Below are positions 33,865 through 42,049 of a stretch of 64,000 nucleotides of DNA, in pieces. The translations under genes and the position numbers were made by a program. The stretch is from JAUIJL01 sp965366625. Its GTDB lineage: Bacteria; Acidobacteriota; Thermoanaerobaculia; Multivoradales; J023. The stretch covers positions 1-64,000 of the forward strand of contig CBDUGP010000029.1 of the NCBI GenBank assembly GCA_965366625.1, read 5' to 3'. The notes under the pieces were generated by a model. It was given only the letters and a program-made list of their open reading frames with translations, did no database searches and was not told the origin of the DNA. Numbering within the stretch: position 1 is the stretch's first letter; every line of letters starts with the position of its first letter.

Positions 33865-35181
33865 ATGAGCGAGGCGCTTGAGATTCCTGGTCGAGGTTCG
33901 CGCATGTCCGCATTGAGAAGCTTCATCCAATTCGGACAATTCTTCAACAGCAATACGTTGAGCTGGCCCGAAGAGCAGGCCGCTGAGTTCGGTGCGCCGG
34001 TGTTCTTCAGCCATCTGGCCATGCCCACCGTCGTGGTAACCGATCCTGTTTCCGCGGCGCACATCTTTGAGGCGCCCGAGGACGTCTGCGACCGCCTCGG
34101 TAACCTCGGTTTTGGCCCGCTCGTCTTGCGCCCGCGAATCGTCGGGCCGATCCAACCGGCCCTGGTTGCCCGGGACGCTGAAAATGCTCGCTCCCGGCGC
34201 TTCATCGACGCGGCCTTGAAAGACGCCCTGCCCAGATTCGACGAGGTATTGGCTTCGACCGTCGACCAAGTCGCCAACGATTGGGCGTCTAGCGGCACGG
34301 TGCCGTTCGCGACCTTCAACGGCGTCGGCAGCAGAATCATGGGCCGGTGGTTGATGGATATCGATATCGATCTAGACGAGGCCGCCAAGTGGCCCAAGTT
34401 GGCCGTCGAAGTGAAGACCCGCTCGTGGCTGATCAACCGCCTGCTCGGCATCTTTGCCGGGCCGGGCAGATCCGGAATCCAGACCGCCGACCGCATGTTC
34501 GAGATGTTTCGCACCGCGCCCCGCGCAGACCACATACGCGGCATCGCCAAGGAAACCGGGCTGAGCGATGAGGACGCGTTGCGTCAGATCGCCTTCATGA
34601 CCCTATTCAATACCGCGGGATTGAGCACCTTGATGTCCCGCACTCTGGCCCAGCTGGCCTTGAGCCCCGACTGGGCAGCAGCGATTCGCGAGGAGGTCGG
34701 CGATACCCAGCTGACGCTCCGGGGCATGGGCGAGATGCCGGTTTTGCGCAAAGTTTTTGTCGAAGCGAGCCGGCTTTTCAGCGGTCCCCGGCTCTTCTAT
34801 CGGCAAGCGATCAGCGCGTTCGACCTGCCCTGTGGCGACGGCAATACCTACCGGGTCGAGAAGGGCGACACCTTGCTGGTGTTGAAGCGCTCCATCCACT
34901 ACAACAAAATGTTTACCAAACCCCACGTTTTCAATCCGGAGCGTTTCGACGACGCCCCCGAGCTGATGAAGTACATCTTCATCTTCGGGCCCCATGAGAG
35001 ATCCTATCGCTGCGCGGCCGCCGACATGGGATTCGGTCCATCCTTCTTCATGTACCTATTGGGGCGCCTCCACCAGGGCTGGGATTGGCAGCTCTCCCAG
35101 TCGCCCACGATCAGCCCGGACAACGGCGATTGTTACGCGCCCTCCGACCTGGCCCTGGTCAAATTTCGGGCCCGCACCTAG
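33865..35181 (+). CDS. Cytochrome P450 resembling CYP74 (hydroperoxide-metabolising) enzymes
   Basis: 438 residues. ExxR is EASR (VFVEASRLFSGP), PERF is NPERFDD, and the heme Cys lies in FGPHERSYRCAAADMG, a loop longer than the standard FxxGxRxCxG, as in CYP74 enzymes. The I-helix region FNTAGLSTLM lacks the oxygen-activating acid/Thr pair and resembles the FNxxG motif of allene oxide synthases and hydroperoxide lyases. Such enzymes rearrange fatty-acid hydroperoxides without O2 or a reductase. No ferredoxin or reductase gene is near, which fits. AGAGGAG lies 6 nt before the ATG at 33865 (another ATG is at 33862). Probable partner of the lipoxygenase-like gene 140 bases upstream. Confidence 0.7.
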   Translation: MSEALEIPGRGSRMSALRSFIQFGQFFNSNTLSWPEEQAAEFGAPVFFSHLAMPTVVVTDPVSAAHIFEAPEDVCDRLGNLGFGPLVLRPRIVGPIQPALVARDAENARSRRFIDAALKDALPRFDEVLASTVDQVANDWASSGTVPFATFNGVGSRIMGRWLMDIDIDLDEAAKWPKLAVEVKTRSWLINRLLGIFAGPGRSGIQTADRMFEMFRTAPRADHIRGIAKETGLSDEDALRQIAFMTLFNTAGLSTLMSRTLAQLALSPDWAAAIREEVGDTQLTLRGMGEMPVLRKVFVEASRLFSGPRLFYRQAISAFDLPCGDGNTYRVEKGDTLLVLKRSIHYNKMFTKPHVFNPERFDDAPELMKYIFIFGPHERSYRCAAADMGFGPSFFMYLLGRLHQGWDWQLSQSPTISPDNGDCYAPSDLALVKFRART

Positions 35182-35191
35182 GGCCCCGAGT

Positions 35192-35386
35192 TCAACCTTC
35201 TTGGACGAAGATCTGCTCGATGCTCTGCCCGAATAATCGGGCGATTTTGAAGGCCAACGAAAGACTCGGATCGTATTTGCCCTTTTCGATGGCGTTGACG
35301 GTTTGACGGGAGACCTCGAGCTCCTGAGCGAGTCGGGCCTGGGTCCAATCGTTCTCGGCACGCAGCACTTTGAGTCTGTTCTTCAC
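35192..35386 (-). CDS. XRE-family (Cro/CI-like) HTH regulator, small
   Basis: A 64-residue DNA-binding protein: VKNRLKVLRAENDWTQARLAQELEVSRQTVNAIEKGKYDPSLSLAFKIARLFG, a complete five-helix XRE domain of the YozG type. GTG at 35386 has GGAGG 7 nt upstream and overlaps the stop of the preceding membrane-protein gene by 4 bases. The pair is a common two-gene module in which the regulator controls its own operon. The matching operator is probably the palindrome at 35836-35851. Confidence 0.85.
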   Translation of the reverse strand: MKNRLKVLRAENDWTQARLAQELEVSRQTVNAIEKGKYDPSLSLAFKIARLFGQSIEQIFVQEG

Positions 35387-35814
35387 CGGTATCGCCTCCA
35401 ACCGAGGATGTTGCCGAGGGAGAAAAAGATCGACATCACAACGATGAAGTCGTTGATGTCTGCGGGCGGGGCTCCCAGGGGAACGAAAACCTGGTAACCG
35501 GCCATGGCAAAGAGGCTGCCGCCGAAGCCGAGGGCCAAGGCCTGAAGCTGCACCATGCGTTGAAGCTCATCGCCTTCGTTGAGAAACCGCCGATAGGCCA
35601 GGACCGCGAGGATTCCGGCGATCACCGGCAAGGTGGCGACGATCCACGAAATCGGCCCCGGGGGCACGAGCTCGCCTTTGATGCCCTTAGACGCTCCAAC
35701 GAACACCACAGCCCATCCGAGCAGGGTGATCACCACCCTGCGCATATTGGCTCTATCTCTTGGAGTTGAGCCCCCGCACCGATCCCAGAACGACTCCCGA
35801 GATGAATTTTCCAT
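35383..35814 (-). CDS. Small integral membrane protein paired with the XRE regulator
   Basis: 143 residues with about four transmembrane helices (VVITLLGWAVVFVGAS, ISWIVATLPVIAGILAVLAYRRFL, LQALALGFGGSLFAMAGYQVF, DFIVVMSIFFSLGNILGW) and a short soluble N-terminus. Function unknown; similar proteins often accompany YozG-like regulators. The start at 35814 has AAAGGAG about 9 nt upstream. A promoter and operator lie just before it. Confidence 0.75.
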   Translation of the reverse strand: MENSSRESFWDRCGGSTPRDRANMRRVVITLLGWAVVFVGASKGIKGELVPPGPISWIVATLPVIAGILAVLAYRRFLNEGDELQRMVQLQALALGFGGSLFAMAGYQVFVPLGAPPADINDFIVVMSIFFSLGNILGWRRYR

Positions 35815-35835
35815 GTCTTGTCTCCTTTGCATTAA

Positions 35836-35851
35836 GTCAAGTGTGCTTGAC
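35836..35851. promoter_or_regulatory. Candidate operator GTCAAG-tgtg-CTTGAC
   Basis: A perfect inverted repeat with 6-bp arms (35836-35841, 35846-35851) placed at the expected transcription start of the minus-strand membrane-protein/XRE operon. A third GTCAAG lies at 35883-35888 and overlaps the -35 box. The arrangement fits autoregulation by the XRE protein. Confidence 0.5.
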
Positions 35852-35858
35852 AAAAAGG

Positions 35859-35887
35859 AGCGTAAAGGTGGTGCGTCATAATGTCAA
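35859..35887 (-). promoter_or_regulatory. Sigma70-like promoter of the membrane protein/XRE operon
   Basis: On the minus strand TTGACA (35887-35882) is followed after 17 bp by TACGCT (35864-35859). The -35 is a consensus match, the -10 is weak. Predicted start about 35852, next to the operator palindrome. Confidence 0.5.
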
Positions 35888-36118
35888 GTTATATTTATAT
35901 TTTGTCGAATATATAAGACATGCTCTGACCCGGCTCGAAGAAAGCTTCCAGTGGTGGAACTTGGCTTATACTAGAAGGCAAGATTTCTGTAGCCATTGCT
36001 AGTGGAAGCTCGGAGCTGATCCGTGCTCGGAAGCGTGTGCCGGACTCGCTGTGCGGAAGGTTCGTCCTTCGCTCTGGTTCCGGGTCACGCAAAGGATTCA
36101 CTGCCAGGAGGAGCCTTC

Positions 36119-39082
36119 ATGTCAAAGAAAATGCGAAGTGTCGCCGTGTTCGTTTGTCTCGCCTTGGGTTGTGCCGGAGTGCTTTGGGCCGACAAACCGG
36201 GTTGTGAATACAAACCGATCAATGTGGATAAATACGGCGGCGAGCTATTGCGTCTGCCACCGGAGGTTCGATCTGCCGACGGCGAACTCGACGCACGGTT
36301 GACCCTCGCCTACAGCAAGCAGCCGATCGCGAGCTGTGAAACGAATCTCAGGCTCTACGATGGTCGGTTGACCGGCCCGACCCTCGAGGTGATTCCCGGC
36401 GATACCTTGAACGTCGACGTGGTCAATAACCTGCCGCCGGATCCCCCGCCCCCTTCGGACGACATCAACAAACCCCATGGTTTTAACCGCACGAATTTGC
36501 ATACCCACGGTTTGCATGTCTCACCGGCCGGCAATGCGGACAATGTGTTGTTGGAAGTCCAGCCGGGCAGGAGATTTCAAAACGAGATCAAGATTCCGCG
36601 GGATCATCCGGCGGGCACCTTTTGGTATCACCCCCACGTCCACGGCTCGACGGCGATGCAAGTCGGCAGCGGTTTGGCGGGTGCGCTGATCGTGCGCGGC
36701 GGCATTGATCGCTTGCCGCAGATCGAGCGCATGACCGAGCAGATCTTGGTTTTCCAGCAGATTCCCTACGACAAAAACGGTGAGGTCGAAGATTTCGACG
36801 AATCCTTCGGACCCGGCGTTTGGGACGCTTCCCACCGCCAGACGACCCTCAATGGGCAGATCTTCCCGGTCATTTATATGCGGCCGGGCGAGATTCAACG
36901 TTGGCGAATGATTCACGCCGGTGTTCGCGAGACCCTTGAGCTGGTGCTCGACGGTCATCAGCTGAATGAAATCGCCGTCGACGGTTTGGTCACGGGTCGG
37001 ATCGACTCGTGGAACCGGCTGGAGCTTCAACCGGGTTATCGCAGCGACGTGTTGATTCGGGCGACGGCTCCGCCTCCCGGCCAACTGCGGGCCGAATTCA
37101 TTCTTTACGACGGCGAAACCCCGGCGTCCAGGTCGTTGCTGGCGGTGGACGAGGCTCGCCAACCGTTGGCCAAGATCGTGGTGGAAGGCCCTCCGGTGGT
37201 CATGCAAATGCCCAGCGAAGCGGCCTTACAGCGATTCGTGCCGTTTCCGCCGATCGAGAGGATCGATGGTTATCAAGAGGCGGTTTTCAACATCAGTGGC
37301 GGCAAGTTTACGGTCAACGGGCGAGAGTTCAGCCCCGACCACCGACGGGTATTGGAGCTGGGCAAGGCTGAGGAATGGACCCTGAACTCCCTGCGGGTGA
37401 ATCATCCGTTCCACATTCACGTCAATCCCTTCGAGCACGAACGCCTCGGTCCCGATGGCCGGCCCCAACGGGTCTGGCGTGACACGCTTTTGGTGCGTCA
37501 GGACACACCGATCAAGATTCGGACCCGTTACACCAAATACATCGGCACCTTCGTGCTGCATTGCCACATCCTCGACCACGAGGATCAGGGCATGATGGAG
37601 TTGGTGGAAGTGCGCCTGCCGGGCTCGCCGCCGGACGGTCGACACGCCCACATGAGCCATGAGCCCGTGACTGCGAGCCTTGAGCGCACGGCCACTCCCG
37701 AGTCGGACGAAGCCGATTACCAGCCGTCTCGGGTGCGCAAAAGCATCGACGATCTGGACCCGGACGAGCTCGAAAACTATCTGCACGCCGTGCGACGGCT
37801 GAAGGAGATCTCCGACCGAGATCCCACCAGCAAGGACGGCTACGACTACTTCGCCGCGCTCCACAACAGCGGTTCCGTGGGACCGTGCGAGCACGCTCGC
37901 GATTCGTTCCTTCCCTGGCACCGCGCCCACTTGATCGAATTCGAAAATGCTTTGCGACGGTCCGATCCACCGCGCACCTCGGAGGTCACGGTGCCCTATT
38001 GGGATTGGACTCGAACCCCGTCGGGAGTGCGCTACCCGGCGATGTTCGAGGACCCCAATTCGGTGCTCTACCACCGCGGACGGCTGACCACGGAGATTTG
38101 TCGCCCAGACGACGATTCCGGCTGTGAGCCCTTGCCTTTCCCCTGGAGAATCATCAACGAAACCTTGGACGAGGCGCCCGGCTGGAAGGGGCAGGGTCCT
38201 TACCATTTCGGCGGTGAGTCGAACGAGGACACGATCTGTAGGGATCGCGAAGACAAGGCCTATGGCGCGTTGGAGTCCCCCTCCCACAACGAGATGCACA
38301 GCCGCTATATCGGTGGCGCCATGCGCAGCCCGACGACCGCTGCGGAGGATCCCATTTTCTGGAGCTTCCACGCGTTCATCGACCTCCTGTGGGACAACTG
38401 GCAGGGTCGCTCGACCAGCTCGGAGGTCGACAGCTGCTTGGATTGCCACTTGTGTGGTTTGTTCAAAGATCCCCAAAACGGCACGGATCCGTGGACCCCT
38501 AAGGACACGGTCAGCACCGCGGCCCTCGACTATCGCTACGAATTCACTCCGGACGAATCGGTTCCGGCGGCGGCGCGGGTGACCGCTTTCCGGGCGGTGC
38601 CGTTCGACAGCCATCCCGCGGCCGGCATGCTCAGCGGTCGCGCACCCCAAGCGGTCAGCAGTCATGACTTGTTGGTGCCCATGCGCGTGGATCAAACCGT
38701 GAGCTTGCGCCTGGGTTCCGTGCCCCGGCCGGCGGACGTCAGCTATCGCGGTGAGGTGTATCTGCATCCCGCCACCGAGAGCTTCCGACCCGGGGATCCG
38801 GAATTCCGCAAGCTCTACCTCTTTGACCTCTACTCCATCTGGCGCGGACACGGCGACCATGCTCGACCGGACGTCGACGTGGTGATTGATCTCACCAAAG
38901 AAGTCGAAGCTCTTTCGGTCTTCCATGGGGGTGAACTGTGGAAGGTGTCCGTGGCGGTGGTGCCGTCGGAGGATCCCGTGCGCGACGGCGAACGGGTGCC
39001 CGCAGCCCCGGCGGCGGACGCGTTGATTTTTGACTCGGCTCGTATCCAAGGCCTCACTAACCCGGGCCTCGGTAACCGATAA
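36119..39082 (+). CDS. Multicopper oxidase (laccase)-tyrosinase fusion protein, secreted
   Basis: 987 residues with a signal peptide (MRSVAVFVCLALGCAGVLWA). Residues about 40-520 are a multicopper oxidase with all four copper motifs: HTHG (about 128), HPHVHG (about 170), HPFHIHV (about 428) and HCHILDHEDQGMM (about 480). After a linker, residues about 545-770 are a tyrosinase/hemocyanin domain: CuA in AALHNSG and FLPWHRAHLIEFENAL, CuB in SHNEMHSRYIGGAM and DPIFWSFHAFIDLLWDNWQ. A beta domain (about 840-970) ends the chain. Both parts look catalytically complete, giving type 1, 2 and two coupled copper centres in one chain; likely activity is oxidation of phenols. AGGAGGAG lies 5 nt before the ATG. 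The next gene starts 11 bases after the stop. Confidence 0.88.
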   Translation: MSKKMRSVAVFVCLALGCAGVLWADKPGCEYKPINVDKYGGELLRLPPEVRSADGELDARLTLAYSKQPIASCETNLRLYDGRLTGPTLEVIPGDTLNVDVVNNLPPDPPPPSDDINKPHGFNRTNLHTHGLHVSPAGNADNVLLEVQPGRRFQNEIKIPRDHPAGTFWYHPHVHGSTAMQVGSGLAGALIVRGGIDRLPQIERMTEQILVFQQIPYDKNGEVEDFDESFGPGVWDASHRQTTLNGQIFPVIYMRPGEIQRWRMIHAGVRETLELVLDGHQLNEIAVDGLVTGRIDSWNRLELQPGYRSDVLIRATAPPPGQLRAEFILYDGETPASRSLLAVDEARQPLAKIVVEGPPVVMQMPSEAALQRFVPFPPIERIDGYQEAVFNISGGKFTVNGREFSPDHRRVLELGKAEEWTLNSLRVNHPFHIHVNPFEHERLGPDGRPQRVWRDTLLVRQDTPIKIRTRYTKYIGTFVLHCHILDHEDQGMMELVEVRLPGSPPDGRHAHMSHEPVTASLERTATPESDEADYQPSRVRKSIDDLDPDELENYLHAVRRLKEISDRDPTSKDGYDYFAALHNSGSVGPCEHARDSFLPWHRAHLIEFENALRRSDPPRTSEVTVPYWDWTRTPSGVRYPAMFEDPNSVLYHRGRLTTEICRPDDDSGCEPLPFPWRIINETLDEAPGWKGQGPYHFGGESNEDTICRDREDKAYGALESPSHNEMHSRYIGGAMRSPTTAAEDPIFWSFHAFIDLLWDNWQGRSTSSEVDSCLDCHLCGLFKDPQNGTDPWTPKDTVSTAALDYRYEFTPDESVPAAARVTAFRAVPFDSHPAAGMLSGRAPQAVSSHDLLVPMRVDQTVSLRLGSVPRPADVSYRGEVYLHPATESFRPGDPEFRKLYLFDLYSIWRGHGDHARPDVDVVIDLTKEVEALSVFHGGELWKVSVAVVPSEDPVRDGERVPAAPAADALIFDSARIQGLTNPGLGNR

Positions 39083-39093
39083 TCGGAGAAGAA

Positions 39094-39639
39094 ATGCCTG
39101 AAGAAAACCAAAACAATCGCGAGCCGGTTTGGGAACTCCACATTCGTCCGATGTTCCGCTTGATCGATCACGAGCACATGTCGTGGCTCGATCTGTGGGA
39201 CTACGACACGGTTTGGGCCAAACGGGAAGCCATCCTGGGCCGGGTGTCCGACAAGTCGGCACCCATGCCCAGCTATCCCACCGGCGGCCCGTGGCCCGAC
39301 GAATGGGTTTCGATCTTTCGTCGATGGATCGAAAACGGCGGCCATAAGCTCGATCTCGGAAGTCCGGATTCCGCCGGTTACGAGGTCAAAAAAACCTTCG
39401 ACGGCGTCAAAATCAGCGCGTGGGTCCAAGTGCCGGGAGAGGGCTACCGAGCGTGGCTCGACATCGAATCCGTAGGCGCCACCACCCGTCAGTATAGCCT
39501 GGTGCTGGAAGCGCCCCTCGGAGAGCCCAGCGGCCCATCGACGGAACTTGAGGTGCGCGATGAATTCAAAACCGGCTCCGTAGAAAAACTGATCGTCATC
39601 GATGCCGACGGTCGACACGAGTTCGACGTGCCGTCGTAG
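39094..39639 (+). CDS. Small partner protein of the laccase-tyrosinase fusion, unknown function
   Basis: 181 residues, no signal peptide visible. The N-terminal half (WELHIRPMFRLIDHEHMSWLDLWDYDTVWAKREAIL to WPDEWVSIFRRWIENGG) is a compact helical domain I have seen in bacterial proteins linked to copper oxidases; it carries conserved His/Asp residues. The C-terminal half is beta-rich. GGAG precedes the ATG at 39094, and only 11 bases separate it from the upstream stop, so the two are co-transcribed. A role in copper delivery, maturation or a shared complex is possible but unproven. Confidence 0.65.
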   Translation: MPEENQNNREPVWELHIRPMFRLIDHEHMSWLDLWDYDTVWAKREAILGRVSDKSAPMPSYPTGGPWPDEWVSIFRRWIENGGHKLDLGSPDSAGYEVKKTFDGVKISAWVQVPGEGYRAWLDIESVGATTRQYSLVLEAPLGEPSGPSTELEVRDEFKTGSVEKLIVIDADGRHEFDVPS

Positions 39640-39662
39640 TCGCAGGCCAAATCAATTAGGCG

Positions 39663-39701
39663 CCCGGCTCGGCGGCTCTTCGTTGGCGCCGCCGGGCCGG
39701 G
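39663..39701 (+). terminator. Long GC hairpin after the oxidase operon
   Basis: A 14-base arm (39663-39676, CCCGGCTCGGCGGC) pairs with 39688-39701 with a single G-T pair, loop 11 nt. No T-run follows. It may end the oxidase operon or protect the 3' end before the next gene. Confidence 0.5.
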
Positions 39702-39741
39702 TGTCGGACCCCAGCAAATATGTTCCCCAAAAGGAGATTCT

Positions 39742-40224
39742 ATGTCCCGTATCTTCACCTTCCTGCTGGTTTTCTGCTGTCCTGCATTGCTCTCGGCTGC
39801 CGGCGATGCCAACCCTCCCTCTGACGCAGCCAGAGGAATGTGCGGAGCCATGGGCACGGTGACCTACATCCCAGCTGATTGGGGTCCGAGGTTGGTGGTC
39901 GAGAATTCTGACGGTCCCACCACGTGGTGGAAAGATACCGACGGGATTGCCCCGGGAGTGGCAGGCTGCCATCTGGGAACGGACGCCGATGGCAAGCCCA
40001 ATGGCCGGATGTTCGGGGAAGCCTGCCTCAGCGACGAGCTGCTGGTGGAATCGAACCCCGGGAAAGGCGAGCTTCATTCCCACGGCAACGATGTCGGGCA
40101 TCCCGACACCTTCAACTGCAACCTGTGGTGTCGTGGGCAAGGTGCCAAGAGCGGAGTGTGTCAAGCGGCCGACGCTCCACCGTGCAAAACTTCGGCGAAG
40201 TGCGTCTGTAGCCCCGGCGACTGA
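39742..40224 (+). CDS. Secreted Cys-rich small protein, unknown function
   Basis: 160 residues with a signal peptide (FTFLLVFCCPALLSAAG). The mature part has about ten Cys (GMCGAMG, GVAGCHLG, GEACLSDE, FNCNLWCRGQG, SGVCQAAD, PPCKTSAKCVCSPGD), arranged for disulphides, and conserved-looking WWKDTDGIAPGVAGCHLGTD. I do not recognise a named family; similar small exported proteins occur in related bacteria. AAAAGGAG lies 7 nt before the ATG. It follows the oxidase operon after a hairpin, so shared function is open. Confidence 0.7.
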   Translation: MSRIFTFLLVFCCPALLSAAGDANPPSDAARGMCGAMGTVTYIPADWGPRLVVENSDGPTTWWKDTDGIAPGVAGCHLGTDADGKPNGRMFGEACLSDELLVESNPGKGELHSHGNDVGHPDTFNCNLWCRGQGAKSGVCQAADAPPCKTSAKCVCSPGD

Positions 40225-40300
40225 GTTCGTCGCGAAGACCTAACTGAGCGTTTCGGAACTTCCACAAACCATTGATTATAAACAGCTTGAAGTAGGGTCG

Positions 40301-40369
40301 GGGCTTGCCCCCTCCCGCTCTTTCTTGAGAAGTGGCTCGGCTTCGCCTCGCCCGGGCGGGGGCAAGCCC
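40301..40369. repeat. 12-bp inverted repeat with 45-bp spacer
   Basis: GGGCTTGCCCCC (40301-40312) is perfectly complementary to 40358-40369. It lies in the gap before the PLP decarboxylase, and with the next hairpin looks like a dispersed repeat element. Confidence 0.75.
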
Positions 40370-40413
40370 GTTCCCATCGACGCTAACTCAACAGGCTGCA
40401 AAGTCGCCCTCAG

Positions 40414-40440
40414 CCCCCTCTCCCGTCCCGGGAGAGGGGG
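40414..40440. repeat. 11-bp stem hairpin (CCCCCTCTCCC / GGGAGAGGGGG)
   Basis: Perfect stem 40414-40424 with 40430-40440, loop GTCCC. This CTCTCCCGTCCCGGGAGAG sequence type is a dispersed palindrome known from many GC-rich genomes. It lies about 75 bases before the decarboxylase start. Confidence 0.75.
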
Positions 40441-40513
40441 GTTGGGGGGGGGGAGGGCTCACCAGGCCTGACGAAGCGGGGATAAATCTCGCCTGCCCTC
40501 GCACGTATTTAGG

Positions 40514-42049
40514 ATGAAGCGGTTCGATGATACTTTTCGGCCCATGCAAACCAGCCCTTCTCCCTCTCTCCTTTCCCTTCCCGACCTAGAAACGCCCCTT
40601 GAGCTTTCGGGCGACGAGCTGCGCCGGCTGATCGAAGAGACCAGTGCCAGGTTGATGGAATTCCTCGACGCTCTGCCCGAGCGACCCATGGACGGCACGG
40701 CCGACGGGGCCGAGCTGGCCAGGGCTTTGGTGGAATCGTTGCCCGAGCGTGGAACCCCGTTCGACGAGCTGCTGGGCCTGCTCTTCGATCAGGCGATTCC
40801 ATGCACTTTCAACACGGCCGGCGGTGGATACCTGGCTTATATCCCGGGCGGTGGCTTGCCTCAATCGGCGATTGCCGCCCTGATCGCCAATGTGGTGAAT
40901 AGCTACATCACGGTGTGGGTGGCTTCACCGGCTTTGGTGCAGTTGGAAAGCAATGTGGTGTCGTGGTTTTGCGCCATGATGGGCCTGCCCGAGACCTCCG
41001 GCGGATATCTTTCGAGCGGCGGCTCCATGGCCAATTTCAGCGCGTTGTCCACGGCCCGCTGCGAGCTGTTGCCGGAGAATTTTCTCAAGGGCACTCTTTA
41101 CGCCTCCGACCAAGTCCACCATTCGTTGCTCAAGGCCTCGAAATTGGCCGGCTTTCCGGAACGGAACGTACGCTCTATTCCCTGTGACGAAAACTTCCGC
41201 ATGTCCTTGGATGCCCTGAGCCGTTGCATTGAAGAGGACCGGGCTGCGGGGCTCCAGCCCTTCTTCGTCGTCGGCAATGCCGGCTCCACCAATACCGGCG
41301 CGGTCGACTCCCTGACAGCTTTGGCTGATCTGGCGGAGCGAGAAAAGCTCTGGCTGCACGTCGACGCAGCCTACGGCGGGTTCTTCCAGCTCACCGAGAG
41401 AGGGCGGCAGGCCATGAGGGGCATTGGCCGGGCGGATTCCATTACCCTGGATCCCCACAAAGGCCTGTTTCTGCCCTACGGCACCGGCTGCTTGTTGGTG
41501 AAGGACCAAGCCGCCCTGAAACGGACCCACGGTAGCCAAGCCGACTACATGCCGGCCCACGCCGACCCGGGTTTTGTGGATTTCTGTGAGATCTCCCCGG
41601 AGCTTTCGCGGGACATTCGGGGTTTGCGGGTTTGGTTGCCCCTCAAAATGTACGGGATCGATGTTTTCCGGCGTCAGCTGGACGAAAAATTAGATCTGGC
41701 CCACCTAGCCGCGGATCATTTGCGAGCGATGCCCGACGTGCAAATCGTGGCCGAGCCACAGCTGTCGTTGGTGGTCTTTCGCTATGCCCCACCCAACGTC
41801 GAGGACGAGCAGCTCAACGCGCTCAATCGGCGCCTTTTGCAGTTGGTGAATCAACGCCAGAGGGTGATGTTGACCCCGACCCTGGTGGCAGGCGATCGAT
41901 TTGTGCTGCGCATCTGCGTCCTGTCTTTCCGCACCCATCTTCAACATATGGAGATGGCGTTGGAGGATATCCAGGAGTCGATCGCCGAGCTCCAAACGGC
42001 AAACCTGGACAGAACCTCCCATAGCGCGCTTCCTCTGAACGACTCTTGA
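40514..42049 (+). CDS. PLP-dependent group II decarboxylase (aromatic amino acid/glutamate decarboxylase family)
   Basis: 511 residues, cytoplasmic. Family marks: GGGYLAYIPGGGLP, SYITVWVASPALVQLE, GYLSSGGSMANFSAL, SDQVHHSLLKA, NAGSTNTGAVD, LHVDAAYGGFF and the PLP Lys in LDPHKGLFLPYG (about residue 315). It removes the carboxyl group from an amino acid, probably aromatic; substrate identity cannot be read. The ATG at 40514 has no strong ribosome site (TTTAGG just before it); a second ATG is ten codons later. It lies downstream of the phenol-oxidase operon, and aromatic amines would be natural partners, but that is inference. Confidence 0.85.
   Translation: MKRFDDTFRPMQTSPSPSLLSLPDLETPLELSGDELRRLIEETSARLMEFLDALPERPMDGTADGAELARALVESLPERGTPFDELLGLLFDQAIPCTFNTAGGGYLAYIPGGGLPQSAIAALIANVVNSYITVWVASPALVQLESNVVSWFCAMMGLPETSGGYLSSGGSMANFSALSTARCELLPENFLKGTLYASDQVHHSLLKASKLAGFPERNVRSIPCDENFRMSLDALSRCIEEDRAAGLQPFFVVGNAGSTNTGAVDSLTALADLAEREKLWLHVDAAYGGFFQLTERGRQAMRGIGRADSITLDPHKGLFLPYGTGCLLVKDQAALKRTHGSQADYMPAHADPGFVDFCEISPELSRDIRGLRVWLPLKMYGIDVFRRQLDEKLDLAHLAADHLRAMPDVQIVAEPQLSLVVFRYAPPNVEDEQLNALNRRLLQLVNQRQRVMLTPTLVAGDRFVLRICVLSFRTHLQHMEMALEDIQESIAELQTANLDRTSHSALPLNDS

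Noticed and set aside
34560..34680. Classical monooxygenase assignment for the P450
   Set aside because: The I-helix lacks the acid/Thr pair and the heme loop does not fit FxxGxRxCxG, so an ordinary oxygen-activating role is less likely than a CYP74-like one.
37226..39262. Minus-strand frame of 678 codons
   Set aside because: Antisense to the laccase-tyrosinase fusion, which carries all copper motifs.
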